Origin: Bacteroidota bacterium
Lineage (GTDB): Bacteria; Bacteroidota; Ignavibacteria; Kapaibacteriales; UBA2268
Length of the DNA stretch: 47,284 nucleotides
Direction of reading: 5' to 3'
Assembly: GCA_004322215.1 (NCBI GenBank)
Contig: SCSM01000037.1
Location: forward strand, 1 to 47,284
This document shows positions 6,604-14,759 of the stretch, piece by piece. The translations under genes and the position numbers were made by a program. The notes below the pieces were generated by a model that was not told the DNA's origin, searched no databases, and saw nothing but the letters and a program-made list of their open reading frames with translations. Within the stretch, counting starts at the first letter, position 1. Every line of letters begins with the position of its first letter.

Positions 6604-6951
6604 TTAAAATTTATTCAAAATATATTCTGATTCAACTTTTCTGCGAATCTCTGATTTTGCTCTGTTGTAATGTTTCTCGTTGAGAATGAACTCCCGGACA
6701 TTTTCCATAGTGAAAAAAGTATGCTTGCCCGTTGGGCGATAGAATCCTATTTTTCCTTCGCTACAGTATTTATAAATAGTAGCGCGTTTTAATCCTGTTA
6801 AGTTTGAAAAGTCATCTACCGTTAACCAGGGTTTGTTCTCAATCAAAATTTTCTTTTTCAATTCAGCTTTCATTTCACAAATACGACCTTCAACAACAGC
6901 TACTATCAACTGGTTTAAGAGTATTTCTATATTAGGTTGCGTATTTGTCAT
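6604..6951 (-). CDS. MerR-like HTH protein, excisionase / HTH_17 family
   Basis: This 115-aa protein has a short N-terminal helical region and then the HTH_17 core: WLTVDDFSNLTGLKRATIYKYCSEGKIGFYRPTGKHTFF (split here as WLTVDDFSNLTGLKR and ATIYKYCSEGKIGFYRPTGK), followed by MENVREFILN. This winged-helix pattern is shared by excisionases and element-encoded regulators in Bacteroidota. It has a basic C-terminal extension. It stands alone between two gaps of about 215 bp, upstream of the ParB/clamp/PLP genes on the same strand. It probably controls those genes or directs excision. No Shine-Dalgarno is visible. Confidence 0.82.
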   Translation of the reverse strand: MTNTQPNIEILLNQLIVAVVEGRICEMKAELKKKILIENKPWLTVDDFSNLTGLKRATIYKYCSEGKIGFYRPTGKHTFFTMENVREFILNEKHYNRAKSEIRRKVESEYILNKF

Positions 6952-7110
6952 ATTTAACTTTTCTTAATTATTACAATTCAAAATTACTTTAATTGACGTT
7001 AGAAAGCAATAGGTATTTCATTGATTTTAAATGAGTTAGTGCGTATTTAGTACGGTGGGTTTAATCAGCAATACTAATTATGGTGAAATTTTTAAGGTTA
7101 TTAAATAATG

Positions 7111-7141
7111 CAAAAAAAAAGACCGTATTATATACGGTCTT
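7111..7141 (-). terminator. Terminator of the replication-initiator-like gene
   Basis: A 10-bp perfect stem (aagaccgtat at 7119-7128 with atacggtctt at 7132-7141) with a 3-nt loop is followed, reading the minus strand, by an uninterrupted run of about nine T. It lies 30 bases after the stop of the 7173-7973 gene. Confidence 0.88.
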
Positions 7142-7172
7142 TAGAGTAAAGGACGATTAGTAAAAATTATGA

Positions 7173-7973
7173 TCACTTATGATTAATATATTCAATTAAA
7201 TCATCTAATGTAACATTAAACGATAGCAAAAGTAATTCGATTTGGCTCCATTTTTTTTTATTCGATTTCTTGAAATTTATTTCACTCATTTTTATTATCT
7301 CTTCTTCCAAAATATCATAGGATTTTAAGGTAATCAGAATTCCAGAACATTTTATATTTATTTCGTTCAATTTTATCTTTTCTTCTCTTCTTTTTCTTCT
7401 AATTGCTTTTTTTTCTTCATCTGTTTTATAATAATAATCTCTGAATGAATCAGTATGAGCTGTAAACCATTCTGGAGAGGCAAGTAATTCCCTTTTATCA
7501 TTAATATAATAGGTTTTACTTGAATTATAATCTGTAGCTTTTTGTTTTTTTAATATTTCAAATTCTTTTGTTGTCATTGGTTTTTTATCATAGCATACTT
7601 CACCTTTATTATCTACACGATAAATAAAATTTTCAGACAATAATTTTTTCAATGACTTCTCAACTTGAGACTTTTTTATTCCCAATAACTCAACAAAAAA
7701 GTTGGTTTTTTCATTAAAATATTTACCTTCAAAGTTTCTGGCTAATATGGTAAAAAATATTATTCTATCAGACAAAGATAAATCCTCCCTTGAAATAGCA
7801 GTTGTATCTAATAAAGGAAGTCTCATAAAAACATAATCATCATTATTGAATTGTTCGATTATATCATTTAATTCTTGCCACTCGGTGAATCTTTTTTCTT
7901 TGGCTGGGACTGATTCTACAACTGGTTCTTTTTGAACCTGTTTTGCTTTTACTATTAAAGTTTTTTTAACCAT
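7173..7973 (-). CDS. Replication-initiator-like winged-helix protein
   Basis: This 266-aa basic protein contains LSLSDRIIFFTILARNFEGK, then NFFVELLGIKKSQVEKSLKKLLSENFIYR. That is a winged-helix pattern seen in phage and plasmid replication initiators and Bacteroidota mobile-element HTH proteins. A very basic stretch (KKAIRRKRREEKIK) follows in the second half, then a C-terminal helical region. The ATG at 7973, with aaggattg upstream, is preferred over an in-frame TTG at 7979. A 12-bp inverted repeat with three CCAAATTA-type half-sites lies just upstream, suiting an origin or auto-regulatory operator. It could instead be a transcription factor. Confidence 0.55.
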   Translation of the reverse strand: MVKKTLIVKAKQVQKEPVVESVPAKEKRFTEWQELNDIIEQFNNDDYVFMRLPLLDTTAISREDLSLSDRIIFFTILARNFEGKYFNEKTNFFVELLGIKKSQVEKSLKKLLSENFIYRVDNKGEVCYDKKPMTTKEFEILKKQKATDYNSSKTYYINDKRELLASPEWFTAHTDSFRDYYYKTDEEKKAIRRKRREEKIKLNEINIKCSGILITLKSYDILEEEIIKMSEINFKKSNKKKWSQIELLLLSFNVTLDDLIEYINHK

Positions 7974-7994
7974 TTTCAATCCTTAGTTTTTACT

Positions 7995-8035
7995 GATAAT
8001 TTGGAAGCCAAATTACAAGATATTTCCAAATTATC
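7995..8035. promoter_or_regulatory. Inverted repeat / iteron-like sites upstream of rep-like gene
   Basis: A 12-bp perfect inverted repeat (gataatttggaa at 7995-8006, ttccaaattatc at 8024-8035) lies 21 bases from the start of the rep-like gene. A third half-site, ccaaatta at 8008-8015, falls between, 18 bp from the matching one at 8026-8033. Such clusters are typical of initiator or repressor binding sites. Confidence 0.55.
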
Positions 8036-8120
8036 AATATATGGATTGCTAATCTGTATCATATTTTATATAAGTTATTTATGTCATTGGAATGTCAGAG
8101 TAAAACTGTGATTTCGAGAC

Positions 8121-8140
8121 ACATACGAATTAACGTATGT
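8121..8140. repeat. Inverted repeat near the tRNA junction
   Basis: A perfect 7-bp inverted repeat (acatacg / cgtatgt, 6-bp spacer) sits 80 bp from the tRNA-Leu 3' end. It could be a protein-binding site near the element boundary; no T-tract follows, so it is not a terminator. Confidence 0.4.
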
Positions 8141-8180
8141 AGGAAGTATTTTTGGCTGTTTTTTCGACTACACCTTAAAC

Positions 8181-8206
8181 GAAAAAAAGACACTCACAAG
8201 TGTCTT
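8181..8206 (-). terminator. Terminator downstream of tRNA-Leu
   Basis: A stem agacact (8188-8194) / agtgtct (8199-8205) has a 4-nt loop, with a run of seven A on the left (a T-run for the minus strand). It lies 15 bases beyond the tRNA 3' end. A T-rich tract on the right could make it bidirectional. Confidence 0.8.
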
Positions 8207-8220
8207 ATTTTTCAATTCAG

Positions 8221-8304
8221 TGCCCGGAACAGGAATCGAACCTGCACGAGAGTTCTCTCACTACACCCTGAATGTAGCGCGTCTGCCAGTTCCGCCATCC
8301 GGGC
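8221..8304 (-). tRNA. tRNA-Leu(CAG)
   Basis: The minus strand folds as a type II tRNA. The acceptor is GCCCGGA paired with TCCGGGC, plus discriminator A73. The D-arm contains GGCAGAC. The anticodon stem CTACA/TGTAG carries loop TTCAGGG, giving anticodon CAG for the CUG leucine codon. A long variable arm (GAGAGAACTCTC) marks tRNA-Leu, and the T-arm reads GGTTCGATTCC. CCA is not encoded. A Bacteroidota-type promoter lies upstream and a terminator downstream. Its 3' side faces the accessory region, and its 3' part is duplicated in inverted orientation at 9154-9211. Confidence 0.96.
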
Positions 8305-8317
8305 AGGATTAGGAGTA

Positions 8318-8350
8318 CAAAATTAACCTTTATTCGATTATAATACAAAA
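8318..8350 (-). promoter_or_regulatory. Promoter of tRNA-Leu
   Basis: On the minus strand TAATTTTG (8325 to 8318) matches the Bacteroidota -7 element TAnnTTTG. A TTTTG (8350 to 8346) lies 20 bases upstream in the -33 position. The spacing to the tRNA 5' end is short (13 bases), consistent with a tRNA promoter. Confidence 0.5.
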
Positions 8351-8524
8351 ACAAATCAATTGGAAATGGGAATTGGGCGAATGTCATATTGAATTTGATT
8401 CTGCCTCCATTGGCTAATTGACAAACTATGATTGATTTATTAAACTGAATATTGTGATTCAAAATTTATTATGGGATTTGAAATTTTAAATTCCTACAAC
8501 TCATCAATTAAAATTTAAAACTTA

Positions 8525-8668
8525 TCACTTAACGACCACCACACCCTTCGTCAGTGTCACTGCAGGCGAACGTAGTGTAACAAAATACAAGCCGCTGGGA
8601 AAACTGCTTATGTCTATTGAATGTCTCTGCTCATTCATTGCATTTACATTTATTAAGGAAAAAACCTA
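8525..8668 (-). pseudogene. Truncated T9SS C-terminal sorting domain (3' end of a lost gene)
   Basis: Reading the minus strand to the stop at 8525, the frame gives NEQRHSIDISSFPSGLYFV, then TLRSPAVTLTKGVVVVK. That is the end of a type A T9SS sorting domain (IDxSxxPxGxYFVxL...KxVVVK). Upstream the frame is blocked by TAG and runs into the integrase remnant in another frame, so the front of the gene is gone. It is the tail of a former secreted protein, cut by the integrase-bearing DNA. The 220 bp between this stop and the tRNA gene show only the tRNA promoter. Confidence 0.75.
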
Positions 8669-8912
8669 CAGAATTCCCTAATAATTCAAGTTCTTTTGTA
8701 TCCCTGATAATTTCAGCTTTGTATAAAATATCTTCATCTTCTTTTATCATTCTTTTGCTATTACTAATCTTCATGTTTAAGAATTTGCGATCTCGTTTAT
8801 AATCCTTATTATAATCGAGATAGATGCTATATCCTGTCGGAAGCGGATTGAGCCTTATCTTTATCTTTTTACTGACATTTACTCTCTTAATTTCTTCTGC
8901 TAATTGTTTCAT
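8631..8912 (-). pseudogene. Truncated tyrosine-recombinase (integrase) N-terminus
   Basis: This 93-aa frame begins MKQLAEEIKRVNVSKKIKIRL and continues TGYSIYLDYNKDYKRDRKFLNMKI and KAEIIRDTKELEL. That matches the N-terminal arm-type DNA-binding segment of Bacteroidota integrases (pattern xGxYSLYLDYYxxGKRxxEFL, then AexIRxxrExEL). The core-binding and catalytic R/H/R/Y domains are absent. The last residues are junk where the frame runs into the T9SS sorting-tail remnant. It is best read as a broken integrase left by an element that used the neighbouring tRNA. A genuine small protein is a less likely alternative. Confidence 0.7.
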
Positions 8913-9153
8913 ATAATGTTATTTTTTTATTAAAAATATTGTATTTCAGAATTATATATGTTAAAGACAAATATACTAATATTTTTCTATGGGAACAAAT
9001 TAAATAATGACAAATACTGACAAATGAAATTAAAGGAAACAGATTCTCATGGAATGATGAAAATAATAAGAAATATATAAGTATTTGGGATAACAAAAAG
9101 TTGTATCATTGACAAATTCCATGAAGATTAGTATATTTCAATAGTTTACTAAT

Positions 9154-9211
9154 TTCAGGGTGTAGTGAGAGAACTCTCGTGCAGGTTCGATCCCTATTCC
9201 GTGCAACTGAA
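9154..9211 (+). repeat. Inverted copy of tRNA-Leu 3' part (attachment-site remnant)
   Basis: The first 38 bases are identical to the tRNA-Leu gene from the first base of the anticodon loop to the T-loop. Similarity then continues to the tRNA end and 5 bases beyond, with three mismatches and one indel. It is on the opposite strand from the intact tRNA. Duplications that begin at the anticodon loop are the usual product of tyrosine-integrase insertion into tRNA genes. The surrounding 8913-9248 gap holds nothing else that I recognise. Confidence 0.85.
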
Positions 9212-9248
9212 ATAATAATTAAAATGCAAGATGAATCAGTAATTAATT

Positions 9249-11060
9249 TTATATATCATAAAAGATAATAATATGTTTATCTTCACTGCTATAACCATCC
9301 TGATAAATATATGCCAGAAGAATTGAATCGTCATTGTTTGTGCAAAGAACCGATGAACTGAAATTCAAAGTTTTATATTTTTCGATTTCAGTATAATTAT
9401 TTGCATCCATCTTATAAATTGAGCCATCATTATAATTATTACCGGAACCGAAAAGAAATCTGCTATTCTTGCTGAAAACAATATAATTAACACCTTGTCC
9501 AAATGACCATTGTCCAATAAGGTTGCTTAAATCACTTGTTTTATAACAGCAAACACCATTACCAGTGGAACAACGTAAAGCAACTTTGGACATATCATAA
9601 TTAAAAGCAAAATCTTTGAAAAATTGACCTGGTAATTTTATATTTGATTTTTGAATTACAGTGTCGTTTATTGTATAAATAGTTGAATTATAACTTTCAG
9701 CGACATACAACAACATTGCTTGATTATCTAATGCAATACCGCTACCTCTGATATTCCTATCTTCCTTGATAAAATTCATATTGTCCTGTCCATAAGTTGA
9801 TAAGCTGTTAGACCCGATAATAAATATTCTCCTGTTTCTACTATCAATCTGGATATCTGAATTGGACTGTGCATTTATTGTGTAATGGCTTGTATTGTAT
9901 GAATTGATGTCAACGATTGTGATTTTACCTGTATTACTGTAAATAATATATATCTTTTTGTCATCTTCTGACATCGCCATTGATATAGGGTTCAAATACG
10001 GAAGGATAATATTTGTAACAAGTTTTTTTTGCTTTGAATCAATGACATGTAGTATTTTCTTATCTCTGTTCAGTGCATATACATAACCATTTTGTTTATT
10101 GCTAATCATCTTTGATATAATGCCATCTGTCCAAATTCCTTCTTTTACTGTTATATCTATTGAATTTGAGATACTTATTTTATTGTATTGGTCATATAAT
10201 TTCCCAGTCAACTTAAAGCTCCCCATTTCTAAATGTGTAAGAGTGAATTTATTAGTAAAATATGTTGCTGTTCCAATCAGGGAATCATCCCTATAAAATT
10301 CAATCTTTTTAACTTCTTCATTTCTGAAATCATCGTCATTTATGGAATAGTAAACATCTATATCTTCACCAGGGAGGAAAATGTTATCGGGGCTTATTGG
10401 CTGTTTAATTTCCAGCGTAGGTGGCTGATATTCACTTATTACTACCCGGTTATCCATATATGAAAAACCTTCGACTCCTTTAATATCAACAGCTTTAGCA
10501 TAGATTTTATAAGTTCCGAATGTAACATCACTCCATATAAATGAAAATGGGTATATTGAATCCGTTGCGTATAAATTATCGTTTATAAAAAGCTGAGTAT
10601 ATTTTATTATACCGTTTGAACTAGAGGTAGTGACATCAACTATAATCGAATCACCAATTGAAATTTCATTTCTGTTAAGTTTAACCTGTACAGATGGCTT
10701 TTTCGAATTTTCTGATACATACACTTGAATTTCCCTTGATAAAGCACTTTCATTTCTGTCATCGTAAGCCCTTAACCTTAAATGATAATAACCAGGTTTT
10801 GAGAATAACAAAACTTTTGAGAAAGGTGATACCGAGTCGGTGAAAAATACTTCAGAATCAATTATAAAATCAACCCTTGTAATCTTTCCATCATTAACTT
10901 TTGCATCTGCTATAACATTAACTGAATCCCCCTCAGTTAATTCCAGATTACCCACAGGATTATAGAAATCAACTTTTATTTTTATATCGGAGAAATTAAG
11001 AGGGTCATCCTTACAAGCAAACAAAATAATTAAAAGCAAAATAATAAGATATTTTTTCAT
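9249..11060 (-). CDS. Lipoprotein: Ig-like repeats plus beta-propeller (third gene of array)
   Basis: This 603-aa protein has a lipoprotein signal with lipobox LFAC and lipid-bearing Cys16, followed by KDD, which fits the K(D/E)2 surface-export signal reported for some Bacteroidota lipoproteins. Residues about 25-310 contain three Ig-like modules of the type KITRVDFIIDSEVFFTDSVSPF. The remainder repeats YncE-like propeller blades (YVYALNRDKKILHVID, KKIYIIYSNTGKITIVDI, RRIFIIGSNSLS). It is the last of three same-architecture genes, one base after its neighbour. It is presumably an outer-membrane or surface scaffold that binds polymers or proteins. No enzyme motif is seen. Confidence 0.8.
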   Translation of the reverse strand: MKKYLIILLLIILFACKDDPLNFSDIKIKVDFYNPVGNLELTEGDSVNVIADAKVNDGKITRVDFIIDSEVFFTDSVSPFSKVLLFSKPGYYHLRLRAYDDRNESALSREIQVYVSENSKKPSVQVKLNRNEISIGDSIIVDVTTSSSNGIIKYTQLFINDNLYATDSIYPFSFIWSDVTFGTYKIYAKAVDIKGVEGFSYMDNRVVISEYQPPTLEIKQPISPDNIFLPGEDIDVYYSINDDDFRNEEVKKIEFYRDDSLIGTATYFTNKFTLTHLEMGSFKLTGKLYDQYNKISISNSIDITVKEGIWTDGIISKMISNKQNGYVYALNRDKKILHVIDSKQKKLVTNIILPYLNPISMAMSEDDKKIYIIYSNTGKITIVDINSYNTSHYTINAQSNSDIQIDSRNRRIFIIGSNSLSTYGQDNMNFIKEDRNIRGSGIALDNQAMLLYVAESYNSTIYTINDTVIQKSNIKLPGQFFKDFAFNYDMSKVALRCSTGNGVCCYKTSDLSNLIGQWSFGQGVNYIVFSKNSRFLFGSGNNYNDGSIYKMDANNYTEIEKYKTLNFSSSVLCTNNDDSILLAYIYQDGYSSEDKHIIIFYDI

Positions 11061-11061
11061 T

Positions 11062-12900
11062 TTATTTCAGTCTGAATATGAATAGAAATTTTCTGTCCGA
11101 ATAATACGTTGCAAAATAACTGTCATCAGAAGTATTAGCCATGGCACCGCTCCCTTGGTAAACCCATAACTTTTTAATATTTGTATAATAATCCGTAGAA
11201 TTCAGGTATACATAGTTATTTGTGCTGCCATGATCGTTAGTAGAAAAAAATGAATATTGTCCCGAGTAACTAAATCCACCAAATCCGGTTAGTTTTAATG
11301 TTCTGATAATATCGAAATTATTGTTGACATCCAATTCCATCCAAGAACCTGATGTAGCCGAATTGCCGTCATCGTTGTAAAGAATAGTTGAATTACCCGG
11401 CTTGAGAATAAAATTCGATTGGGAACTGAACTTTGAGCTCGAATCAATCAAGTTTAATCCATTAGAATTAACTCTGTATTTTAAAATATATTCTTCATAG
11501 AAATATTTTACGTATTTCAGGTAAAGCAATTTATTTATCCGGTCATAAACAACACTTCTAATATTTTTATCCTGTAAACGGAAAAGCTCATTATTGATAT
11601 TCAAAGTGTTGAGTACTATTACACCGGTTGAACAAGCAGCGAAAAGTCTATCGTTTTCATCATCTAATTCAATGTCATTACATACTGACGGTGCAGTATA
11701 AGTTCTTACTGAACCATTTTGGCAATTTATTGCAGTAATAACCGGACTGTCATAATAATTGACATAAATAATATTATTTTTTTGTGAATATTTAAAATTA
11801 TTAGCATTGTTTACTGTTAAACTATATTCCCTGATAATTATTTGCTGTTCAAGGTCAATCTTATAAATTTTTCTTCCATAGCGGCATAAGGCAAATAAAG
11901 TAGTAGGACTATCGGCAATAACCAATTTATAAACATCTTCCGGTAAGTAAAATCCATTAACAACATTAAACTCAACTTCAGCTGTGGAAGACAAGCCATT
12001 ATTACTGACAGCTTCGAGCTTCAACTTATACTTACCCGTTTTCAAACCTGTTAAAAAGTATTCCGACCATGATGTCCATCTGTCCGTTTTGTCATAATTT
12101 ATTAAATGAGCTGTCTGGCTGTCATTTAGATAAACATTAATGAAATCAATCCATCCACCAATGACAGTAGTTTCAAAATTATAATAAAATTTTTGGTCGG
12201 GCAGGAAATTGTTTTCAGTATAAGTAACAATACTCAAATTAAGTTTCGGTGCTTCATATTTTAATACCTGATAATTAACAATATTCGAATAGAAATACCT
12301 GCCTGTTTTAAATTCCAGCTTCAAATAGAATTTATGATTTCCCGGAGGCAGAGAATCAATTTTATATGAATAAGGATAAGTTTGGTCTTCGAATAAAATA
12401 TTATCATCCATATAGAAGGATACTCTTTCGATTTGTTCCGGATTAATATTGAAAGATGACATGCTCATAAGTAGAGTATCACCTTCCATAAAAGTAATTT
12501 GGTAATAATATGGTTTGCAATTCAGGTAAAAATTAATACTGTCCTTGCTCGGCACATATAATACTTTATTTGGGGATAGTGTTTCAACGTAGGAATTATC
12601 AATAGCTTTCATCTTTATTAAATGATAACCGCGAGCTACATCATTCAGTGTAAAAATATAAGGACTACTGGTTTTTTCAGAATAAATGTATCCGTCCATG
12701 TAAAGGATAACTTTCATTATGCTACCGTCTTTGTCAGCAGCAAGTGCTTCAATATCACATTTGCCGGCGGGTTCCATTAATATCGTATCAGCTTTGATGA
12801 CAAAACTAACTGTCGGAGGAACATTAACAGTTGAAGCAGGATTGTCATCACAACCAACAAAGATAATTAATAAAGTTATTAAAATAAGAATTTTTTTCAT
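11062..12900 (-). CDS. Lipoprotein: Ig-like repeats plus beta-propeller (second gene of array)
   Basis: This 612-aa protein has the same layout as its neighbours. The signal peptide has lipobox FVGC (Cys17) followed by DDNP. Ig-like modules include GSIMKVILYMDGYIYSEKTS, IERVSFYMDDNILFEDQTYPY and a divergent third. From about residue 325 a propeller runs with blades such as LFALCRYGRKIYKIDL, NIIYVNYYDSPVITAIN and DRLFAACSTGVIVLN. Sequence identity to the flanking paralogues looks low although length and order are conserved, suggesting an old duplication. It lies 20 bases downstream of the first gene and 1 base before the third. Function unknown; structural or binding role inferred. Confidence 0.8.
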   Translation of the reverse strand: MKKILILITLLIIFVGCDDNPASTVNVPPTVSFVIKADTILMEPAGKCDIEALAADKDGSIMKVILYMDGYIYSEKTSSPYIFTLNDVARGYHLIKMKAIDNSYVETLSPNKVLYVPSKDSINFYLNCKPYYYQITFMEGDTLLMSMSSFNINPEQIERVSFYMDDNILFEDQTYPYSYKIDSLPPGNHKFYLKLEFKTGRYFYSNIVNYQVLKYEAPKLNLSIVTYTENNFLPDQKFYYNFETTVIGGWIDFINVYLNDSQTAHLINYDKTDRWTSWSEYFLTGLKTGKYKLKLEAVSNNGLSSTAEVEFNVVNGFYLPEDVYKLVIADSPTTLFALCRYGRKIYKIDLEQQIIIREYSLTVNNANNFKYSQKNNIIYVNYYDSPVITAINCQNGSVRTYTAPSVCNDIELDDENDRLFAACSTGVIVLNTLNINNELFRLQDKNIRSVVYDRINKLLYLKYVKYFYEEYILKYRVNSNGLNLIDSSSKFSSQSNFILKPGNSTILYNDDGNSATSGSWMELDVNNNFDIIRTLKLTGFGGFSYSGQYSFFSTNDHGSTNNYVYLNSTDYYTNIKKLWVYQGSGAMANTSDDSYFATYYSDRKFLFIFRLK

Positions 12901-12920
12901 ATTCTATTTTTCCGGTTAAA

Positions 12921-14759
12921 TTATAAATCAATAAAAATAACGTAGCTGGTCATGTCCGAATATGAACCATCCGAACCTGTGACGATAATCTGATTGCTCT
13001 TTTCATCGAGAAGCAGTTTCACTCGTTCATGTTTCCAGGGAACTCTGTACTCTGCTATTAGTGATTTGTTCGTTAAATCATATTTTTCGACAATCATCTC
13101 ATCCTCGAAAATTACATAAAGGTATTTGCTGTCCGACGTTAAAACAGATGACTGGATGGTATTCTTAAGAGTTATCTGCTTATTAATATTTTCGATATTG
13201 CTTGTCAATATTTCAGTTATTTTTACATTTTCATAATCAGTATTATTATATGATTGAAAATAAATCATTGAATTATCACTATTAAAGTTGATTAGATCTT
13301 TTATTTTACCTGTGATTTGCCCGACATCGGAATTGGTTTGTTCAAGCACCGGTTGTCCGCTTATTTTTGCACTGAATTTATGAAGCTTGTTAGGAGGGGT
13401 AGAAGACTCTAATATGTAAAAATCTTGATGAATGTTGTCAAATATCAGGTTTCTCCCGGTAACCCCAGCTATCGAATATACTATTTTATCATTATTTATA
13501 TCATAAACCAATAAATTATTTCCGCTTAATAAATATAGTAAATTATCTTGAATATCAATATCTAAATCATAAACTGGCTTTGATATTGCATTGTTTCGGA
13601 ATGTTTTTGTACTAATATCAAAAATGCTGAATTTATTTATATTTGAATAACCTATAAATACTTTTTGTAAACCAGGAGAAATTGCAATCGAATTAGGGTT
13701 AATAAATGGAAGCTTATAATGCTGAATATTATCAGTGTTATTTCTGTCAGCAATAATAAGTTCGCTATTATTGTCATCAATAAGATAAAGGAATGAATCA
13801 GTCATCTTAACATCAATAATATTCCCCTCAAAATCAAAACCGTCAAGAACAGTTATTTTTACAGTATCAGAATAATGTATATCGTTTTGTTTATAATATG
13901 CTTTTGCATACAAAGTATGAACACCTGCTTGCAGATTGTAAATAGTAAATTCTTCTGAACTTTTATATAATGTCGTGTAAAGTTCGTAATCGTAATACAC
14001 TTCTATTTTATTAAGTGGATGATTGCTGTTATTGTTACTTGCTGTTACTGTTGTCCTGAAATATTTTTTTGTTGATTTTGTATAGGTTGGTGGTGGATTA
14101 TAGATGTCGAAATGAATATTTGATTCACCAAAATCCGTAACTTTCGATAATATTTCGCCGGATTCTCCTTTATGCCCCTTATCATCCCAGGCAATTGCTT
14201 TAAGACTGTAATCTCCTATTTTAAGCGGTAGCCAGTCAAACTCGAAAGGGGGTAAAGAATCGGATAAATAAAGTTCATTATTTTCATAAAAATCAATTTT
14301 TACGATGCTGCCGTTCGGACTATAAACATCCGGAACAAAATGCAATGTGTCATTTATATACCTATTATAATTCCCATAGGGTGCTAAGCTTATAACAGGC
14401 AAGAAATCATGCGTAACAAATGCTTTAATCAGTTCGGATTTATATTGTTGTTCACCTTTAACAGCCACAAGTCTAAAATAAAATACTCCGGTTGTCTTAC
14501 TGCTCCATTTGAATTCATAAGGTTCCTGATTCTTTGATTCAATTAGAAGGTTATTAACAAATAAATCAACCCTTTCAATTTCTTTTGGTTTTGAAACGTA
14601 TGCAGTGATTGTGATATCTTCATCAACTTTTAATTTTGCACTATCAGAGATTGAGATAAATCCAATCCTGATTACATTATCAACTGCTACGGGGCTGTCT
14701 TTGCATGAGATTACAATGAATAGTAATCCTAACATTAATAAAGAAAATGTTAATTTCAT
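12921..14759 (-). CDS. Lipoprotein: Ig-like repeats plus beta-propeller (first gene of array)
   Basis: This 612-aa protein is the promoter-proximal member of the array. The lipobox is VISC (Cys19), followed by KDS. The Ig-like modules carry the repeated pattern EIERVDLFVNNLLIESKNQEPYEF, GSIVKIDFYENNELYLSDSLPPF and LNKIEVYYDYELYTTLYKSS (quoted here in part). From about residue 310 a propeller follows with blades such as SFLYLIDDNNSELIIAD, KVFIGYSNINKFSIFDI and LLYLLSGNNLLVYDI. It contains no catalytic signature. The 415-bp gap upstream separates it from a divergent membrane-protein gene. Ig modules probably form a stalk that presents the propeller. Confidence 0.8.
   Translation of the reverse strand: MKLTFSLLMLGLLFIVISCKDSPVAVDNVIRIGFISISDSAKLKVDEDITITAYVSKPKEIERVDLFVNNLLIESKNQEPYEFKWSSKTTGVFYFRLVAVKGEQQYKSELIKAFVTHDFLPVISLAPYGNYNRYINDTLHFVPDVYSPNGSIVKIDFYENNELYLSDSLPPFEFDWLPLKIGDYSLKAIAWDDKGHKGESGEILSKVTDFGESNIHFDIYNPPPTYTKSTKKYFRTTVTASNNNSNHPLNKIEVYYDYELYTTLYKSSEEFTIYNLQAGVHTLYAKAYYKQNDIHYSDTVKITVLDGFDFEGNIIDVKMTDSFLYLIDDNNSELIIADRNNTDNIQHYKLPFINPNSIAISPGLQKVFIGYSNINKFSIFDISTKTFRNNAISKPVYDLDIDIQDNLLYLLSGNNLLVYDINNDKIVYSIAGVTGRNLIFDNIHQDFYILESSTPPNKLHKFSAKISGQPVLEQTNSDVGQITGKIKDLINFNSDNSMIYFQSYNNTDYENVKITEILTSNIENINKQITLKNTIQSSVLTSDSKYLYVIFEDEMIVEKYDLTNKSLIAEYRVPWKHERVKLLLDEKSNQIIVTGSDGSYSDMTSYVIFIDL

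Larger units (their letters stand above)
1..8220. mobile_element. Putative integrated element (one end), adjoining tRNA-Leu
   Basis: This stretch groups genes typical of mobile DNA: tiny phage/ICE-like proteins, a serine recombinase, a replication-initiator-like protein, an excisionase-type HTH protein, a ParB-like protein, a clamp-like protein and a PLP enzyme. It ends at the 3' end of a minus-strand tRNA-Leu gene, the usual side on which tRNA-targeting elements insert. Several genes here have strong Shine-Dalgarno sequences (for example before the 562, 4579 and 5402 starts). No left attachment site is visible, so the other boundary lies outside the window or is absent. The integrative nature is inferred; it could also be a decayed or plasmid-derived island. 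Confidence 0.5.

Noticed and set aside
8167-8181. A short match (actacacctta) to the tRNA anticodon region as a second attachment site
   Set aside because: Only about 11 of 13 bases match over a low-information segment; too weak to call.
8081-8326. Open frames crossing the tRNA-Leu region on both strands (also 8217-8462 on the minus strand)
   Set aside because: They overlap a well-folded tRNA gene and have no family similarity or ribosome site.
8966-9153. Gene on either strand between the integrase remnant and the tRNA fragment
   Set aside because: The hydrophobic minus-strand frame here has no start context, no homology and AT-driven composition.
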